Assembly (NCBI GenBank): GCA_035569495.1
Contig: DATMMX010000058.1
Location: 1-50,277, forward strand
Source of the DNA: DASRDZ01 sp035569495
GTDB lineage: Bacteria > Chloroflexota > Dormibacteria > Aeolococcales > Aeolococcaceae
DNA length: 50,277 nucleotides
Reading direction: 5' to 3'
This document shows, piece after piece, positions 41,219 through 49,583 of the stretch. The stretch's first letter is position 1. Every line of letters begins with the position of its first letter. A program made the translations under genes and the position numbers. The notes under the pieces were generated by a model that was given only the letters and a program-made list of their open reading frames with translations, did not search any database and was not told the DNA's origin.

Positions 41219-41965
41219 ATGACGGTTGGCGGGTTGATGCGGCGAGGCTCGGTGGACGCGTTCGTGGGGCGCCACCTGGTCGCCTGGGAAGGCGCCATGG
41301 GCGTTCTGGCAGTGGTCTATCTGGTCGTTGACGTGCTCGCCGATGGCGGCGCCGGGGTCCCGGTGGCGGTGGTCGCCCTCTTCTCCGGGGTGTTCTTCGC
41401 CGAGTTCGGGCTGCGCTTTGTCAACGCGCGCAGCAGGCTCGACTACCTGCGCCACCATTGGCTCGACCTGGTCTCGTCGATGCCCTTGGTAGGCGGCCTG
41501 CGCGCCATCCGCCTGCTGCGCCTGTTCCGGCTGGTTCGCGCCGCACGAGCCCTCAGCGCCATCGAGCACGAGGCGTTCCAGCACGGCAAGTCTGGCGGCG
41601 CGCTCACCTTCCTCTTTCCCGTCCTGCTGGTTGCCTGGTTCGGTGCCGCGCTCAGCTACTGGTCGTTGGAGCACAACCTCAACGCGGACGCGCGCACCTT
41701 TGGCGATGCGCTGTACTGGGCCTTCCTCACCATGACCACGGTGGGCTACGGCACCAACGGCGCCCTGCACCCGGAGACGCGCGTGCTCGCGGGCGCGGTG
41801 ATCTTCGTCGGCATCGGCCTGGTGTCGCTGGTGTCCGGTCATCTTGTCAGCCGGCTCGTGCACGACGATGGCGACAAGCAGATCCGCGCCGAGCTCAGCG
41901 ACATCCGAGCCGAGCTGCAATGGCTGCGCGCGCACCTGGAAGGTTCGAAGGACGCCGAGACCTGA
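41219..41965 (+). CDS. Six-helix voltage-gated-type potassium channel
   Basis: The 248-residue protein has the Kv layout. S1-S3 are three hydrophobic segments. S4 is the basic helix RAIRLLRLFRLVRAARAL, with Arg at about every third position. S5 is FLFPVLLVAWFGAAL, the pore helix and filter are YWAFLTMTTVGYG (T174-G178), and S6 is VIFVGIGLVSLVSGHLV. A short C-terminal coiled coil (QIRAELSDIRAELQWLRAHL) probably tetramerises the subunit. There is no RCK/TrkA-N domain. It should conduct K+ and may respond to voltage, though the S4 arrangement alone does not prove that. ATG 41219 has TAGGTT 7 nt upstream and no ribosome site. Confidence 0.92.
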   Translation: MTVGGLMRRGSVDAFVGRHLVAWEGAMGVLAVVYLVVDVLADGGAGVPVAVVALFSGVFFAEFGLRFVNARSRLDYLRHHWLDLVSSMPLVGGLRAIRLLRLFRLVRAARALSAIEHEAFQHGKSGGALTFLFPVLLVAWFGAALSYWSLEHNLNADARTFGDALYWAFLTMTTVGYGTNGALHPETRVLAGAVIFVGIGLVSLVSGHLVSRLVHDDGDKQIRAELSDIRAELQWLRAHLEGSKDAET

Positions 41966-42073
41966 GGCCGCGCCGGTGGCGGATCGCTGGCGAATCATGA
42001 CGGCGGCGTCACGGCAGCGGCGCGGGCGCCTGGCGAGGCTCGCGGCGGGGCGTGGCGGCGTGATGATCAGCGC

Positions 42074-42871
42074 ATGTTGCGGCTGGTGCGCGGCACGCCT
42101 GTCGTTCGCGTGGTGCTGTCCGCGGTTGCGGTGATCTTCACGGTGTGGGGACTGATCGCGCTCGCCATGTATCCGCTGCTGCGGCTCGACGCCGGCAGCT
42201 ACGAGAAGGCGATCGGCAGCCCCGCGGCGGAGTGCAGCGGTGATCCCATCCCCGCGCGTGGGGGTTGCTGGAGCGGGGCCGCTGGGCGCGTCACGGTCAG
42301 CGGCATCGACAGGCAGAGCGGCGCCGACATCGCCTTCGTGGTGGTCGACGTGCGCAACCTGCCGGCGGTCCGCGCCGACCTGGTCGACACCACGCACATC
42401 GCCGCCCTTCCCGTAGGCACGACGCTGACGGTGCGCTACTGGCAGGACCACCTGTCGATGCTGGTGCTGCCCGCAGCGGCGAAGGGCGCGGCGCCGCTGA
42501 CGCTGCCGACCCGCGACAGCCCCTCGTATCGCGCCACCGGCGTGCCCGTGGCTGACGCGCTGACACTGCTGTTCGGCGTCGCCGGCCTGCTGGTCTGGGG
42601 CCGTCCGCTGCTCGACGACGTGCGCACCTGGCTGCAGCGCCGCAGCGGCGAGCGCGACGGCAGCGGCGACACCACGCCGATGGCCTTCGGTCGCCGCGGC
42701 CTGGCCCGCTACGGCATCGACCTGCCCGCCGCGCCGCAGACGCCGCCCGGCGACGACGTGGTGCTCACCGGGCGCCGCGCCACCCCGCAGACAGCACAAC
42801 CCGCGCCGACCCCGCCGGCACCCGCGCAGCCGCAGGAAGGCGACAAGGGCTGGAAGATCCGCCCCTACTGA
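42074..42871 (+). CDS. Hypothetical two-helix membrane protein (DUF-like)
   Basis: A 265-residue protein with a membrane helix near the N-terminus (about residues 12-33, VVLSAVAVIFTVWGLIALAMY), an external ~110-residue strand-rich domain with a Cys pair (ECSGDP, GGCWSG), a second helix (about 158-175, ADALTLLFGVAGLLVWG) and a basic, Pro/Gln-rich cytosolic tail. I recognise no family. It lies 108 nt after the K+ channel. The start ATG 42074 has no ribosome site. Its last 7 bp overlap the converging methyltransferase gene. Confidence 0.65.
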   Translation: MLRLVRGTPVVRVVLSAVAVIFTVWGLIALAMYPLLRLDAGSYEKAIGSPAAECSGDPIPARGGCWSGAAGRVTVSGIDRQSGADIAFVVVDVRNLPAVRADLVDTTHIAALPVGTTLTVRYWQDHLSMLVLPAAAKGAAPLTLPTRDSPSYRATGVPVADALTLLFGVAGLLVWGRPLLDDVRTWLQRRSGERDGSGDTTPMAFGRRGLARYGIDLPAAPQTPPGDDVVLTGRRATPQTAQPAPTPPAPAQPQEGDKGWKIRPY

Positions 42872-43767
42872 GGGTTGCGCCCCACCACCACGCGGGTCAC
42901 CGCCGCCGCCGACTCGCGCAGGCTGCTCACCTCGGCGTACGAGTTTCGGCGGAAGATGGCAGCAACACTGCGAGCCATGTCGGGGGCGATCTCCACCATC
43001 AGCCAGCCGCCGCGGCGCAGGTACAGCGGCGACTCGGCGGCGAGGCGGCGCACGAGCTCGAGACCGTCGTCGGAGTTGTCGGTGAGCGAGGTGGCCGGCT
43101 CGTAGCGGCGGATCTCGGTGGGCAGCGTCTTGATCAGGCGCCGTCCGACGTACGGGGGATGGATGCTGATCACGTCCACGGCGTCGTGCAGCCGCGAGGG
43201 CAGCGGCGCGAGCAGGTCGCCGGCGGCGAATCGCATGTTGGACAGACCGAGTCGCCTGGCGTTGTGGCGGCCCAGCTCGACCGCCTCGTCGGAGATGTCG
43301 AGCCCCCACACCTCGGCGCTGCGCACCGAGTGGGCCACGGCGAGCGCCACCGGACCGACGCCGCAGGCGACCTCGACCATCACCGGCTTGGCGCGACGGC
43401 GCAGCCGCTTGATCGCCTCGCCCGCGGTGAACTCGCTGGACAGCCGCGGCGAGAACACGCCGGGACGCAGCTCGATGCGGATGTTGCGGAAGTCGATGTA
43501 GCCGCGCACCAGCGTCATCGGCTCGCCGGCGATGCGCCGCGCAAGCAACGCCTGCAGCTTCTCGCGCTGTGTGGCGCTGAGCTTGATGTCGAGGTCGTCC
43601 TGCACCACGTCGCGCTTCAGCACGACTTCGACCAGCTCCTCGGCGTCGCTGCGCGCCACCCATGGCTTCCACAGCTCGACGTGCTTGGAGGCGCGGATGG
43701 CATCCTCGGCGGCGTCGATGAAGTCACCGACGGTGCAGGGCGATGGCAGGGCGACGGCTGCGGGCAT
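42865..43767 (-). CDS. PrmC/HemK-like SAM methyltransferase with HPPY instead of NPPY
   Basis: The ~300-residue protein has the two-part PrmC plan. First comes a helical N-terminal domain, ending with LLARRIAGEPMTLVRGYIDF and PGVFSPRLSSE (compare the PrmC LIPRPdTE segment). Then comes the SAM domain with MVEVACGVGPVALAVA, WGLDISDEAVELGRHNARRLG and ISIHPPYVG. In PrmC the last motif is NPPY, whose Asn binds the substrate amide of release-factor glutamine. Here it is His, and the Arg-Pro of IPRP is PRLS. It is therefore unlikely to be the normal release-factor methyltransferase. Start uncertain: ATG at 43767 or GTG at 43812. Confidence 0.8.
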   Translation of the reverse strand: MPAAVALPSPCTVGDFIDAAEDAIRASKHVELWKPWVARSDAEELVEVVLKRDVVQDDLDIKLSATQREKLQALLARRIAGEPMTLVRGYIDFRNIRIELRPGVFSPRLSSEFTAGEAIKRLRRRAKPVMVEVACGVGPVALAVAHSVRSAEVWGLDISDEAVELGRHNARRLGLSNMRFAAGDLLAPLPSRLHDAVDVISIHPPYVGRRLIKTLPTEIRRYEPATSLTDNSDDGLELVRRLAAESPLYLRRGGWLMVEIAPDMARSVAAIFRRNSYAEVSSLRESAAAVTRVVVGRNPQ

Positions 43768-43839
43768 GCAGAAATGTCCGTGAAAGCTGACGGGGCGCGC
43801 ATAGCCTGACACGCGGAGCCACCGCCCCGCTGCGTTCTG

Positions 43840-44457
43840 TCAGCGCGCGGCGCGCACCGGTCGCGCACCCGCAGTGACGACGGTGATCGCCAGGTCGGCG
43901 CGCGTGTAGGCGGCGAGCTGCTGGCGCTCGGCGGCGCTGAGAACCTGCGCCAGTGCGCGGCCCAGGCTGGCGAAGCGCCGCCAGCGGATCAGCGTCACCA
44001 GCCAGCGCGCCCCGGGCTGTGTCGCCGCGGTGGTCAGCGCGTCGACGGCGGCGAGGTGGTGTCCCACCATGGCCACCACCACGTCGCGACGCCGCGCGGG
44101 GAGGCCGCTGGAGTCGAAGTCGTCGAGCAACCTGCGCATCGGCCGCTCCCAGCGCGCCATCAGGCGGACGTCGTCGTCGTCGGGAAGGCCGTCGGAGGCC
44201 AGGGCGAACACGCCGCGCGCCAGCCGCGGGCAGGCGCCACGCTCCAGTTCGAGGTACGCCGCGGCCAGCACCTCGTTGACCCGGGCGAGCCGCTGCCCGC
44301 CGTCGCGAGTTGCTGCCAGGATGCGGCGCAAACTCTCGGCCACGGGCGGACACAGCTGCTGCAGTGCGGCGGCGTCGACGCTGCGCAGGGACAGGTGGTG
44401 GATCAGGGGCACGACATGTGGCGATCCCAGCGCGTCGAAGAGATGCAGCCACTGCAT
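43840..44457 (-). CDS. Hypothetical alpha-helical protein
   Basis: The ~205-residue product is nearly all predicted helix, with many Arg/Ala/Leu residues (MQWLHLFDALGSPHVVPLIHHLSLRSVDAAALQQL...). No signal peptide or membrane helix, and no motif I can name. The frame stays open upstream to 44673 (277 residues), but the extra 72 residues are Arg/Gly-rich with no strand or helix pattern, so I favour the ATG complementing 44455-44457. Real coding sequence is likely but the start is unsure. Confidence 0.5.
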   Translation of the reverse strand: MQWLHLFDALGSPHVVPLIHHLSLRSVDAAALQQLCPPVAESLRRILAATRDGGQRLARVNEVLAAAYLELERGACPRLARGVFALASDGLPDDDDVRLMARWERPMRRLLDDFDSSGLPARRRDVVVAMVGHHLAAVDALTTAATQPGARWLVTLIRWRRFASLGRALAQVLSAAERQQLAAYTRADLAITVVTAGARPVRAAR

Positions 44458-44758
44458 CGCCTCGCCGGCGGTTGCGGCCTGGCGCAGCCCCGCCCCGGGG
44501 CCTCGTCTACCCAACTGTGCTCCCGCGGTTCCGCCGCGCCGCAACTGTCCCGCTGCCTGGCCTCGGACGCGCCGCGCGCGTCCCCGTCGTCGGTGTCGGA
44601 CGCGAACGTAGCATGGGGTACCCGGCCGCACAACGCGAAATTCCTTGGGGCTGCACGACTTTCGACGGTTCACTCCGAATCGTCACGGCCCCGTGTCGGC
44701 GACCTGATGCAAATGCACTACGTCCAGATGGGCACCTTCTGTAGGCTGGATCACAGTC
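44458..44758. other. Divergent intergenic region
   Basis: About 300 bp lie between the helical orphan and the propeller lipoprotein. The right half is less GC-rich than its surroundings. The only signal I can name is TAGGCT at 44742 for the right-hand gene. An in-frame extension of the left gene covers 44458-44673 but looks non-coding. Confidence 0.5.
44742..44747 (+). promoter_or_regulatory. -10 hexamer TAGGCT of the lipoprotein gene
   Basis: TAGGCT ends 11 nt before ATG 44759, predicting a leader of 4-5 nt. Confidence 0.45.
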
Positions 44759-45730
44759 ATGGCCGCAGCCCGCAGCACCGCAGCCGTCCTGGCCACGCTG
44801 GCGGTGACGGTGGCCATCTCCGCCTGCGACGGCGGCACGCCCGCGCCGAAGACGGGCGGCAGCGCCACAGCGGCGACCACGCCGAACGGCAGCGCGAGCC
44901 CTACGCCAAGCGCCCCCGCGCCCTCCCCCACCGCCACCGTCCCGCTCACCGCCTGCCCGACCACCCCGCACCCCGCCGCCGACCTCCCGGTGATCATTCG
45001 CGGCGGCCAGCCCGACGACCTCGCCACCGGCCCCGACGGCGCGCTGTGGATCTCCGACGTCAGCACCAAGCTGGTCACCCGCGTGGTCGGCGGCACGGTG
45101 GTGCGCACCATTCGCAACCTGGCCGACCCCGAGGGCATCGTCCCGCTGGCCAACGGGGACCTGCTGGTCGCCGAGCAGACCCGCGACCGGGTGCTGGTCG
45201 TCCGTCCCGACAACTCCAGCACCGTGCTGCTCACCCTGCCGCCGTCGGGGGTGCAGCTCGGCGTCGATGGCATCGCCCTCGACGCCGCCGGGCAGCGCGT
45301 CATCGTCCCCGACAGCCCGCACGGCACCCTGCTCGCCGGGTCGCTGGGCCAGCCGGGAGCCACGCCGGCCACGCTGGCCACCGGCCTCGGCCGCCCCGTC
45401 GGCGCCGCGGTCGCCGGCGACGGCACCATCTGGCTGGCCGCCGAGAACGAGGCGCCGCGCGGCCTGTTCCGCGTCGATCGCAGCGGTGCCGTCAGCGCCG
45501 TCGGCAACCTGGTCCAGCTCGACGACATCGTGCTGCTCGGCGGCCTGGTCTACGCCACCGACCTGCGCAACCACTCGGTGCACGCCGTCGACCCCGCCAC
45601 CGGCGCCGACCGCATCCTGGCCACCGGCTTCGTGCAGCCCCAGGGCCTCACCGCCCTGCCCGACGGCGGCCTCGCCGTCGCCGACCCCAACCGCAGCGTG
45701 GTGCAGCGCATCCCCGCCTGCGGCGGCTGA
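44759..45730 (+). CDS. Lipoprotein with NHL/SMP-30-like beta-propeller
   Basis: The 323-residue protein has a signal peptide with lipobox ISAC (Cys ~23), a Thr/Pro/Ser/Ala linker of ~40 residues and then a six-bladed-propeller type body. Repeats such as PDDLATGPDGALWISD, DPEGIVPLANGDLLVAE and PQGLTALPDGGLAVADP are typical of NHL/SMP-30/gluconolactonase-like domains. The metal ligands of SMP-30 lactonases are not clearly placed, so it may bind rather than catalyse. It resembles the lipoprotein at 17245 in design but not in sequence. It ends 5 nt from the converging acyltransferase stop, within an inverted repeat. Confidence 0.8.
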   Translation: MAAARSTAAVLATLAVTVAISACDGGTPAPKTGGSATAATTPNGSASPTPSAPAPSPTATVPLTACPTTPHPAADLPVIIRGGQPDDLATGPDGALWISDVSTKLVTRVVGGTVVRTIRNLADPEGIVPLANGDLLVAEQTRDRVLVVRPDNSSTVLLTLPPSGVQLGVDGIALDAAGQRVIVPDSPHGTLLAGSLGQPGATPATLATGLGRPVGAAVAGDGTIWLAAENEAPRGLFRVDRSGAVSAVGNLVQLDDIVLLGGLVYATDLRNHSVHAVDPATGADRILATGFVQPQGLTALPDGGLAVADPNRSVVQRIPACGG

Positions 45731-45741
45731 GCGGCTCAGCC
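45725..45741. terminator. Inverted repeat holding both converging stop codons
   Basis: GGCTGAG (45725-45731) and CTCAGCC (45735-45741) form a perfect 7-bp stem with a 3-nt loop. One arm contains the TGA of the lipoprotein gene and the other the TGA of the acyltransferase gene. It may act as a bidirectional end signal; there is no T tract. Confidence 0.4.
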
Positions 45742-46647
45742 CGCGGTCGTCATCTCGCGCGACGTCGGGGCCGCGGCGCCGTCGGCGTAGAACTGGCGGA
45801 ACGGATACCACTGCCCGGGGTGGGCGCGGACCAGCGGCTCGATGGTGTCGGCCACCTTCTGCATCACCGACTGCGCGTCGTCCTCGTCGGTGAGCTGCAC
45901 CGGACCCATGGGATGGAGCTGGTAGACGCCCCGCTCGTCGCGCCAGCAGGCGGTGGGGAACAGCGCCCCCTTGGTGCGCAAAGCCAGCCAGGCCGGCACC
46001 GAGGAGAAGGGCACCGGGCCGCCGCAGTAGTCGACGGTCACCGTCGGGCCGTCCTCCGGCAGGTCGCAGAGGATGGCCACGAAGCGGCCGCGACGGATCG
46101 CCTTGACCATGCCCATGGCGGCGTGGCTGGCCTCGTACACCTCCATCTGGTTGGCGCGACGCGCCCAGACCACCAGGTCGGTGATGGCGCGCGGACCGGT
46201 GGTGGCCATCACCGTGGTCAGGTTCAGGCGGCTGGCGAAGGCGATGTTGGCGGCCATGTCCCAACTGCCGAAGTGGGTGAGCGCGAAGATGCCGCCGCCG
46301 TACCCGACCACCTCGTCGTTCCACGCCTGGCCGGCCGGCCAGGTGCTGTGCCGCCGCGTCGCCTCAGGGTCGAAGCCGCAGGCCCAGACGAAGTCGATGC
46401 CGGTGCGGGCGAACTCGCGGAACGACCTGCGAGCGCGACGGCGCGCCTCGGCCATGGAGATGCCGGGGTCGAGGCGGCGGTGGTTGAGCGCGGCGTTGCG
46501 GCGGCGCCGCCCGGACAGCGCGTAGCCGGCCATGCCGAGAGCGTCGGCGAGCGGGTAGCGCAGCGGGCCGAGGGCGCGGGTCAGCGCGGTGGTCGCCTGC
46601 AGACCCGCCTTCAGGAATGCCGGCGGATGCGGCTCGATCCCGCTCAC
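45736..46647 (-). CDS. HxxxxD lysophospholipid acyltransferase (LpxL/PatA-like)
   Basis: The 303-residue protein belongs to the lipid A/phosphatidylinositol-mannoside acyltransferase family. It has the catalytic H-x4-D in LTHFGSWD, followed by the glycine-rich and Arg segments AIRRGRFVAILCDLPEDGP and the conserved GGPVPFSSVPAWLALRTKGALFP near the acyl-binding region, and ends with WYPFRQFY. In a monoderm-like organism the PatA role (acylating glycolipids) is more likely than lipid A synthesis, but the window cannot tell. GTG start at 46647 overlaps the stop of the upstream metalloprotease (GTGA), so the two are co-translated. Confidence 0.87.
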   Translation of the reverse strand: MSGIEPHPPAFLKAGLQATTALTRALGPLRYPLADALGMAGYALSGRRRRNAALNHRRLDPGISMAEARRRARRSFREFARTGIDFVWACGFDPEATRRHSTWPAGQAWNDEVVGYGGGIFALTHFGSWDMAANIAFASRLNLTTVMATTGPRAITDLVVWARRANQMEVYEASHAAMGMVKAIRRGRFVAILCDLPEDGPTVTVDYCGGPVPFSSVPAWLALRTKGALFPTACWRDERGVYQLHPMGPVQLTDEDDAQSVMQKVADTIEPLVRAHPGQWYPFRQFYADGAAAPTSREMTTAG

Positions 46648-47897
46648 CCGCAGGCGGTGAGCTGCGCCGGCTGGCCGCCGCGCGCGGGGGTGAAGGTGGT
46701 GTTGGGCATCGCCTTGGCGTAGTCGCCGAGCGCGCTGTCCAGGGCGGGTTGGTCGGCGGGGGTGACGGCGACGACGTTGTCGCGCAGGCAGGCGTCGGCG
46801 CCCTTGTCCCAGGCCACGTACTCGTCGCCGCCCCAGAGGTCGCCGATGCGCACCGCCTGTCCCGAGGAGATGCTGGGCACCTTCTCGAAGAGCAGCAGCA
46901 GGCCGAACTCGCCGAGCACGCTGGTGTCGAAGACCGTGCCGTCGGCCTTGGGCACGGCCACGGTCAGTGCCTTGTCGGCGTGCAGGAAGCGGTTGATGTC
47001 GATGAGCTGGGCGCTGGTGGTGGGCGGGTGGACGAAGGCGTCGTCCACCTTGGCCTGCCCGCCGACGCGGTCGAGGGTGCGGATGAAGGTGGGGCCGACG
47101 ATGTAGGGGAAGCTGATCAGCTCCAGCAGCACCTGCGGCGTGCCCCGCGGCAGGCCGCCGCCCTGGGCGCTGCTCTCCTGGTCGGACTGGCGCTGCTCGG
47201 CGGCGGTCATGGCGTTGTGGTACTCGCCCTCGATGCGCACCGCGTCGCCCTCGTAGACCGCCTGGAAGGCGCCGGCCTGCTCGTCGTTGGCCTTGTCCAG
47301 GGCGGGACGGTCGATGCCGAACCACTGGTCCTGCACAGCATGGGTGAGCTCGTGGACGAGCACCTGGCGCACGTACGGCGTCGCGGAAACCCCGCGCACC
47401 ACAAGGGATTTCGACTTCGGGTCATAGAAGCCCGAAACTCCGGCGCCGAGGAGCTGGTCGGTGGCCGCGCCGAGGTCGACGCTCTTGTCGATCAGGTGCA
47501 TCGCCTTGAGCTCCTTGCTGGCGATGGTGATCGCCTGCGACGGCGTCTTGCTGGTGCTCGACTTGCCCAGCAGGCGTTCGCGGAAGGCGGCGTCGTCGAG
47601 CAGGGTCACCGGCACGTCGGCCTTGAACTTGAGCCCGCGGTGCTGCTCGACGAAGCGCTTGGCGATGGGCACGAACTGCTGGATGCTGAGCTGCGGCGCG
47701 CCGGCCTGCGGCGGTGGCGTGGCCTGGCCGTGCGCCTGCGCGCTCGGCGTTTGCGAGGCCCCGGGGACAGGCACCTTGACACCCAGCCAGGGCACGGTCA
47801 CCGAGTGGCTGCTGCACGCCGAGAGCGCCAGCGAGGCCAGCAGGGCGCCGAGCAGCGACGCGGCGATGCGGCGCGGGCGGCGTGTCGGCGCGAGCAT
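46644..47897 (-). CDS. Lipoprotein zinc metalloprotease-like protein (HELTH)
   Basis: This is a 417-residue protein with a signal peptide and lipobox (LSAC, Cys ~28), a Pro/Gln/Ala linker and an extracellular domain. The zincin motif HELTHAVQDQ (H182, E183, H186) is intact. A downstream Glu-rich helix (AFQAVYEGDAVRIEGEY) is where a third zinc ligand would lie, as in the HExxH+E gluzincin arrangement. I recognise no named peptidase family. It is co-translated with the HxxxxD acyltransferase, which hints at a shared envelope task. Catalysis is likely but unproven. Confidence 0.8.
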   Translation of the reverse strand: MLAPTRRPRRIAASLLGALLASLALSACSSHSVTVPWLGVKVPVPGASQTPSAQAHGQATPPPQAGAPQLSIQQFVPIAKRFVEQHRGLKFKADVPVTLLDDAAFRERLLGKSSTSKTPSQAITIASKELKAMHLIDKSVDLGAATDQLLGAGVSGFYDPKSKSLVVRGVSATPYVRQVLVHELTHAVQDQWFGIDRPALDKANDEQAGAFQAVYEGDAVRIEGEYHNAMTAAEQRQSDQESSAQGGGLPRGTPQVLLELISFPYIVGPTFIRTLDRVGGQAKVDDAFVHPPTTSAQLIDINRFLHADKALTVAVPKADGTVFDTSVLGEFGLLLLFEKVPSISSGQAVRIGDLWGGDEYVAWDKGADACLRDNVVAVTPADQPALDSALGDYAKAMPNTTFTPARGGQPAQLTACG

Positions 47898-47956
47898 GGC
47901 GGCCGACAGTGTGCACGATGGCCCCCTGGTGGGCGCTGCGCAATCCGGGGTGAGCT

Positions 47957-49153
47957 CTAGGTGGTGAGTGCGCGGTTGCCGCGAAGCCAGTGCGGGAGCG
48001 CTCCGACCAGCACCTGCGGGCGGGTCTGCGCCTTGATCAGGTACTCGACGGCGCCAAGGGCGAGGGCTCGCTCGACCAGCGAGTGGTCGGCGACGTTGGA
48101 GAGCACCACCACCGGGATGTTGCTGGACTTGGGCCAGCCGCGCAGGGCTTCGAGGAACTGCAGGCCGTCCATGCGCGGCATCATCATGTCGAGCAGGATC
48201 AGGGCGGGTTTTTCCTTGCGCACCGCGGCGATTCCCTCGACGCCGTCGCGCGCGTGCCGGGTGGCGTAGCCCCTGGCGCCGAGCAGCATCAGGTACATGG
48301 TGGCGATGGTGTCGTCGTCCTCGACGAGCAGGATGTCGCGGTCGAGGAAGTCGGCGTCGGGCTTGGCGGGCGGGGCGTTGCGGGAGCGGGGCGGGGCGGC
48401 GGTGCCGTTGTCGCTGCGGCGTGCGGGCTTGGCGGGGGCGGTGCCGTTGGTGGCCCGCGGCGGGGCGGCCGGCGCGACGATGGTGCGGGTGGCCGGGGCC
48501 TGCGGCGCCGGCGGTGTCGTGGGCTTGGGCGGCGCGGCGGGAGCCAGGGAGGCCGCTGGGCGGGTCGGTGCGGCCGTGGATGCAGCCGGGGGCGGGGCGC
48601 TGCCCTGCGCGCTGGCCAGGCGGGCGGCGGCGGCGGAAGCTCCTGCCTGCGCGCTGGCGAGGCGAGCGGCCGCCGAGGCCAGCACCGGCGCGGCGGAGGT
48701 GTCGAGCTGAGCGGGTGGTGTCTTGGCTGCGGCAGGCGTTGCCGGCTGGGCGGCAGCCGTGGGAGCGGTGCCGTTCGTTGCGGCCGCGGCGGGCTTGGTG
48801 GCCGCGGCAGGGTTACCGGGCTCGGTCGCGGGGGCGCTGCCGTTGGTGGCGGCCGGCGCCGCACCCCTGGCAGCGGCCGACGGCGGCGGCGGAACCCGCA
48901 GCTCGGAGTCGACGCGGCGGCCGAGCAGGGGGATGTGCACGCGCACGTCGTCCTCGTCCTCGTCGGGACCGAAGATGTGGAAGCCGCGCAGTCGCTGCAG
49001 CGGGGCGTCGGCGGCGGCCTGCTCGTCGCGTGCGCGGCGTCGCCACCAGGCAACGGTCGCCGCGACGACCGCCGCCATCAGCAGCAGCCCCGCGAGGAGG
49101 CGCGCAGGCGACAGGGTGATCCCAAGCGGGATCGCAAAGGGGCGCATCGACAT
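47957..49153 (-). CDS. Membrane-tethered response regulator (TM + Ala/Pro linker + REC)
   Basis: The ~398-residue protein begins with one transmembrane helix (ARLLAGLLLMAAVVAATVAW, about residues 15-35) followed by RRR. After ~45 residues comes a 190-residue low-complexity linker of Ala, Pro, Thr and Lys with several near-repeats (ASAAARLASAQ, and NGTAP-type units). The C-terminal ~120 residues are a complete REC domain: acidic pair LLVEDDD, phospho-acceptor Asp in LILLDMMMPRMDG, Ser in VVLSNVAD and Lys in YLIKAQ. There is no DNA-binding output domain. Starts at ATG 49153 or 49147. No histidine kinase is nearby. The Lys-containing linker may reach DNA or a polar partner. Confidence 0.85.
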   Translation of the reverse strand: MSMRPFAIPLGITLSPARLLAGLLLMAAVVAATVAWWRRRARDEQAAADAPLQRLRGFHIFGPDEDEDDVRVHIPLLGRRVDSELRVPPPPSAAARGAAPAATNGSAPATEPGNPAAATKPAAAATNGTAPTAAAQPATPAAAKTPPAQLDTSAAPVLASAAARLASAQAGASAAAARLASAQGSAPPPAASTAAPTRPAASLAPAAPPKPTTPPAPQAPATRTIVAPAAPPRATNGTAPAKPARRSDNGTAAPPRSRNAPPAKPDADFLDRDILLVEDDDTIATMYLMLLGARGYATRHARDGVEGIAAVRKEKPALILLDMMMPRMDGLQFLEALRGWPKSSNIPVVVLSNVADHSLVERALALGAVEYLIKAQTRPQVLVGALPHWLRGNRALTT

Positions 49154-49290
49154 TGATATGAACGTGCCCGGGCCGCCTGCTCCTGCGGCCACCGGGCGAT
49201 CGGAGCAAACGAGCCGACGGGCTTGGAGCAGGGGAGGGTCAGGCAGATGATGCCCGATCCGTCCCACTCACCAGCCGTGGACGGGGTTGG

Positions 49291-49512
49291 TCACCGGTGT
49301 GGCCGGGCGCTGGCCGCCTGCACCGCCGCCGGCGAGGACGGCGCCGGGTTCGGCGTTGCCGTTTTGGCCGCGGCCGCCGTCACCACCACGGAGGGCTGGC
49401 CGCCGACGGTCCGTGCGGGTTGTGCCGTGGTCACCACCAGTGCCGCCACGCCCGCGCCCACACCCAGCACGACTCCGCTGAAAGCGGCGAGGATCGATCC
49501 CCCGGAAACCAT
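49291..49512 (-). CDS. Small single-pass membrane protein, hypothetical
   Basis: The 73-residue product has one membrane helix (SILAAFSGVVLGVGAGVAALVV) and then an external Thr/Ala/Pro-rich tail. No family recognised. The ATG complementing 49510-49512 is the best start; GTG 49563 would add 17 residues. It sits between the response regulator (same strand, 137 nt away) and the divergent DUF72 gene. Real but unsure. Confidence 0.45.
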   Translation of the reverse strand: MVSGGSILAAFSGVVLGVGAGVAALVVTTAQPARTVGGQPSVVVTAAAAKTATPNPAPSSPAAVQAASARPHR

Positions 49513-49583
49513 GCTATGACCACTGTGGCAATGTCCAACAGCGACACTCACCACTGTAGCCACGCGGTTCGGCGACCAGCGCA

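Noticed and set aside
39090..41222. 710-codon plus-strand ORF opposite ftsH
   Set aside because: Antisense shadow, and it runs through the tRNA-Thr gene.
41036..43672. 878-codon minus-strand ORF spanning tRNA-Thr, the K+ channel and neighbours
   Set aside because: Covers three recognisable genes on the other strand and in another frame; low-complexity Arg/Gln/His product.
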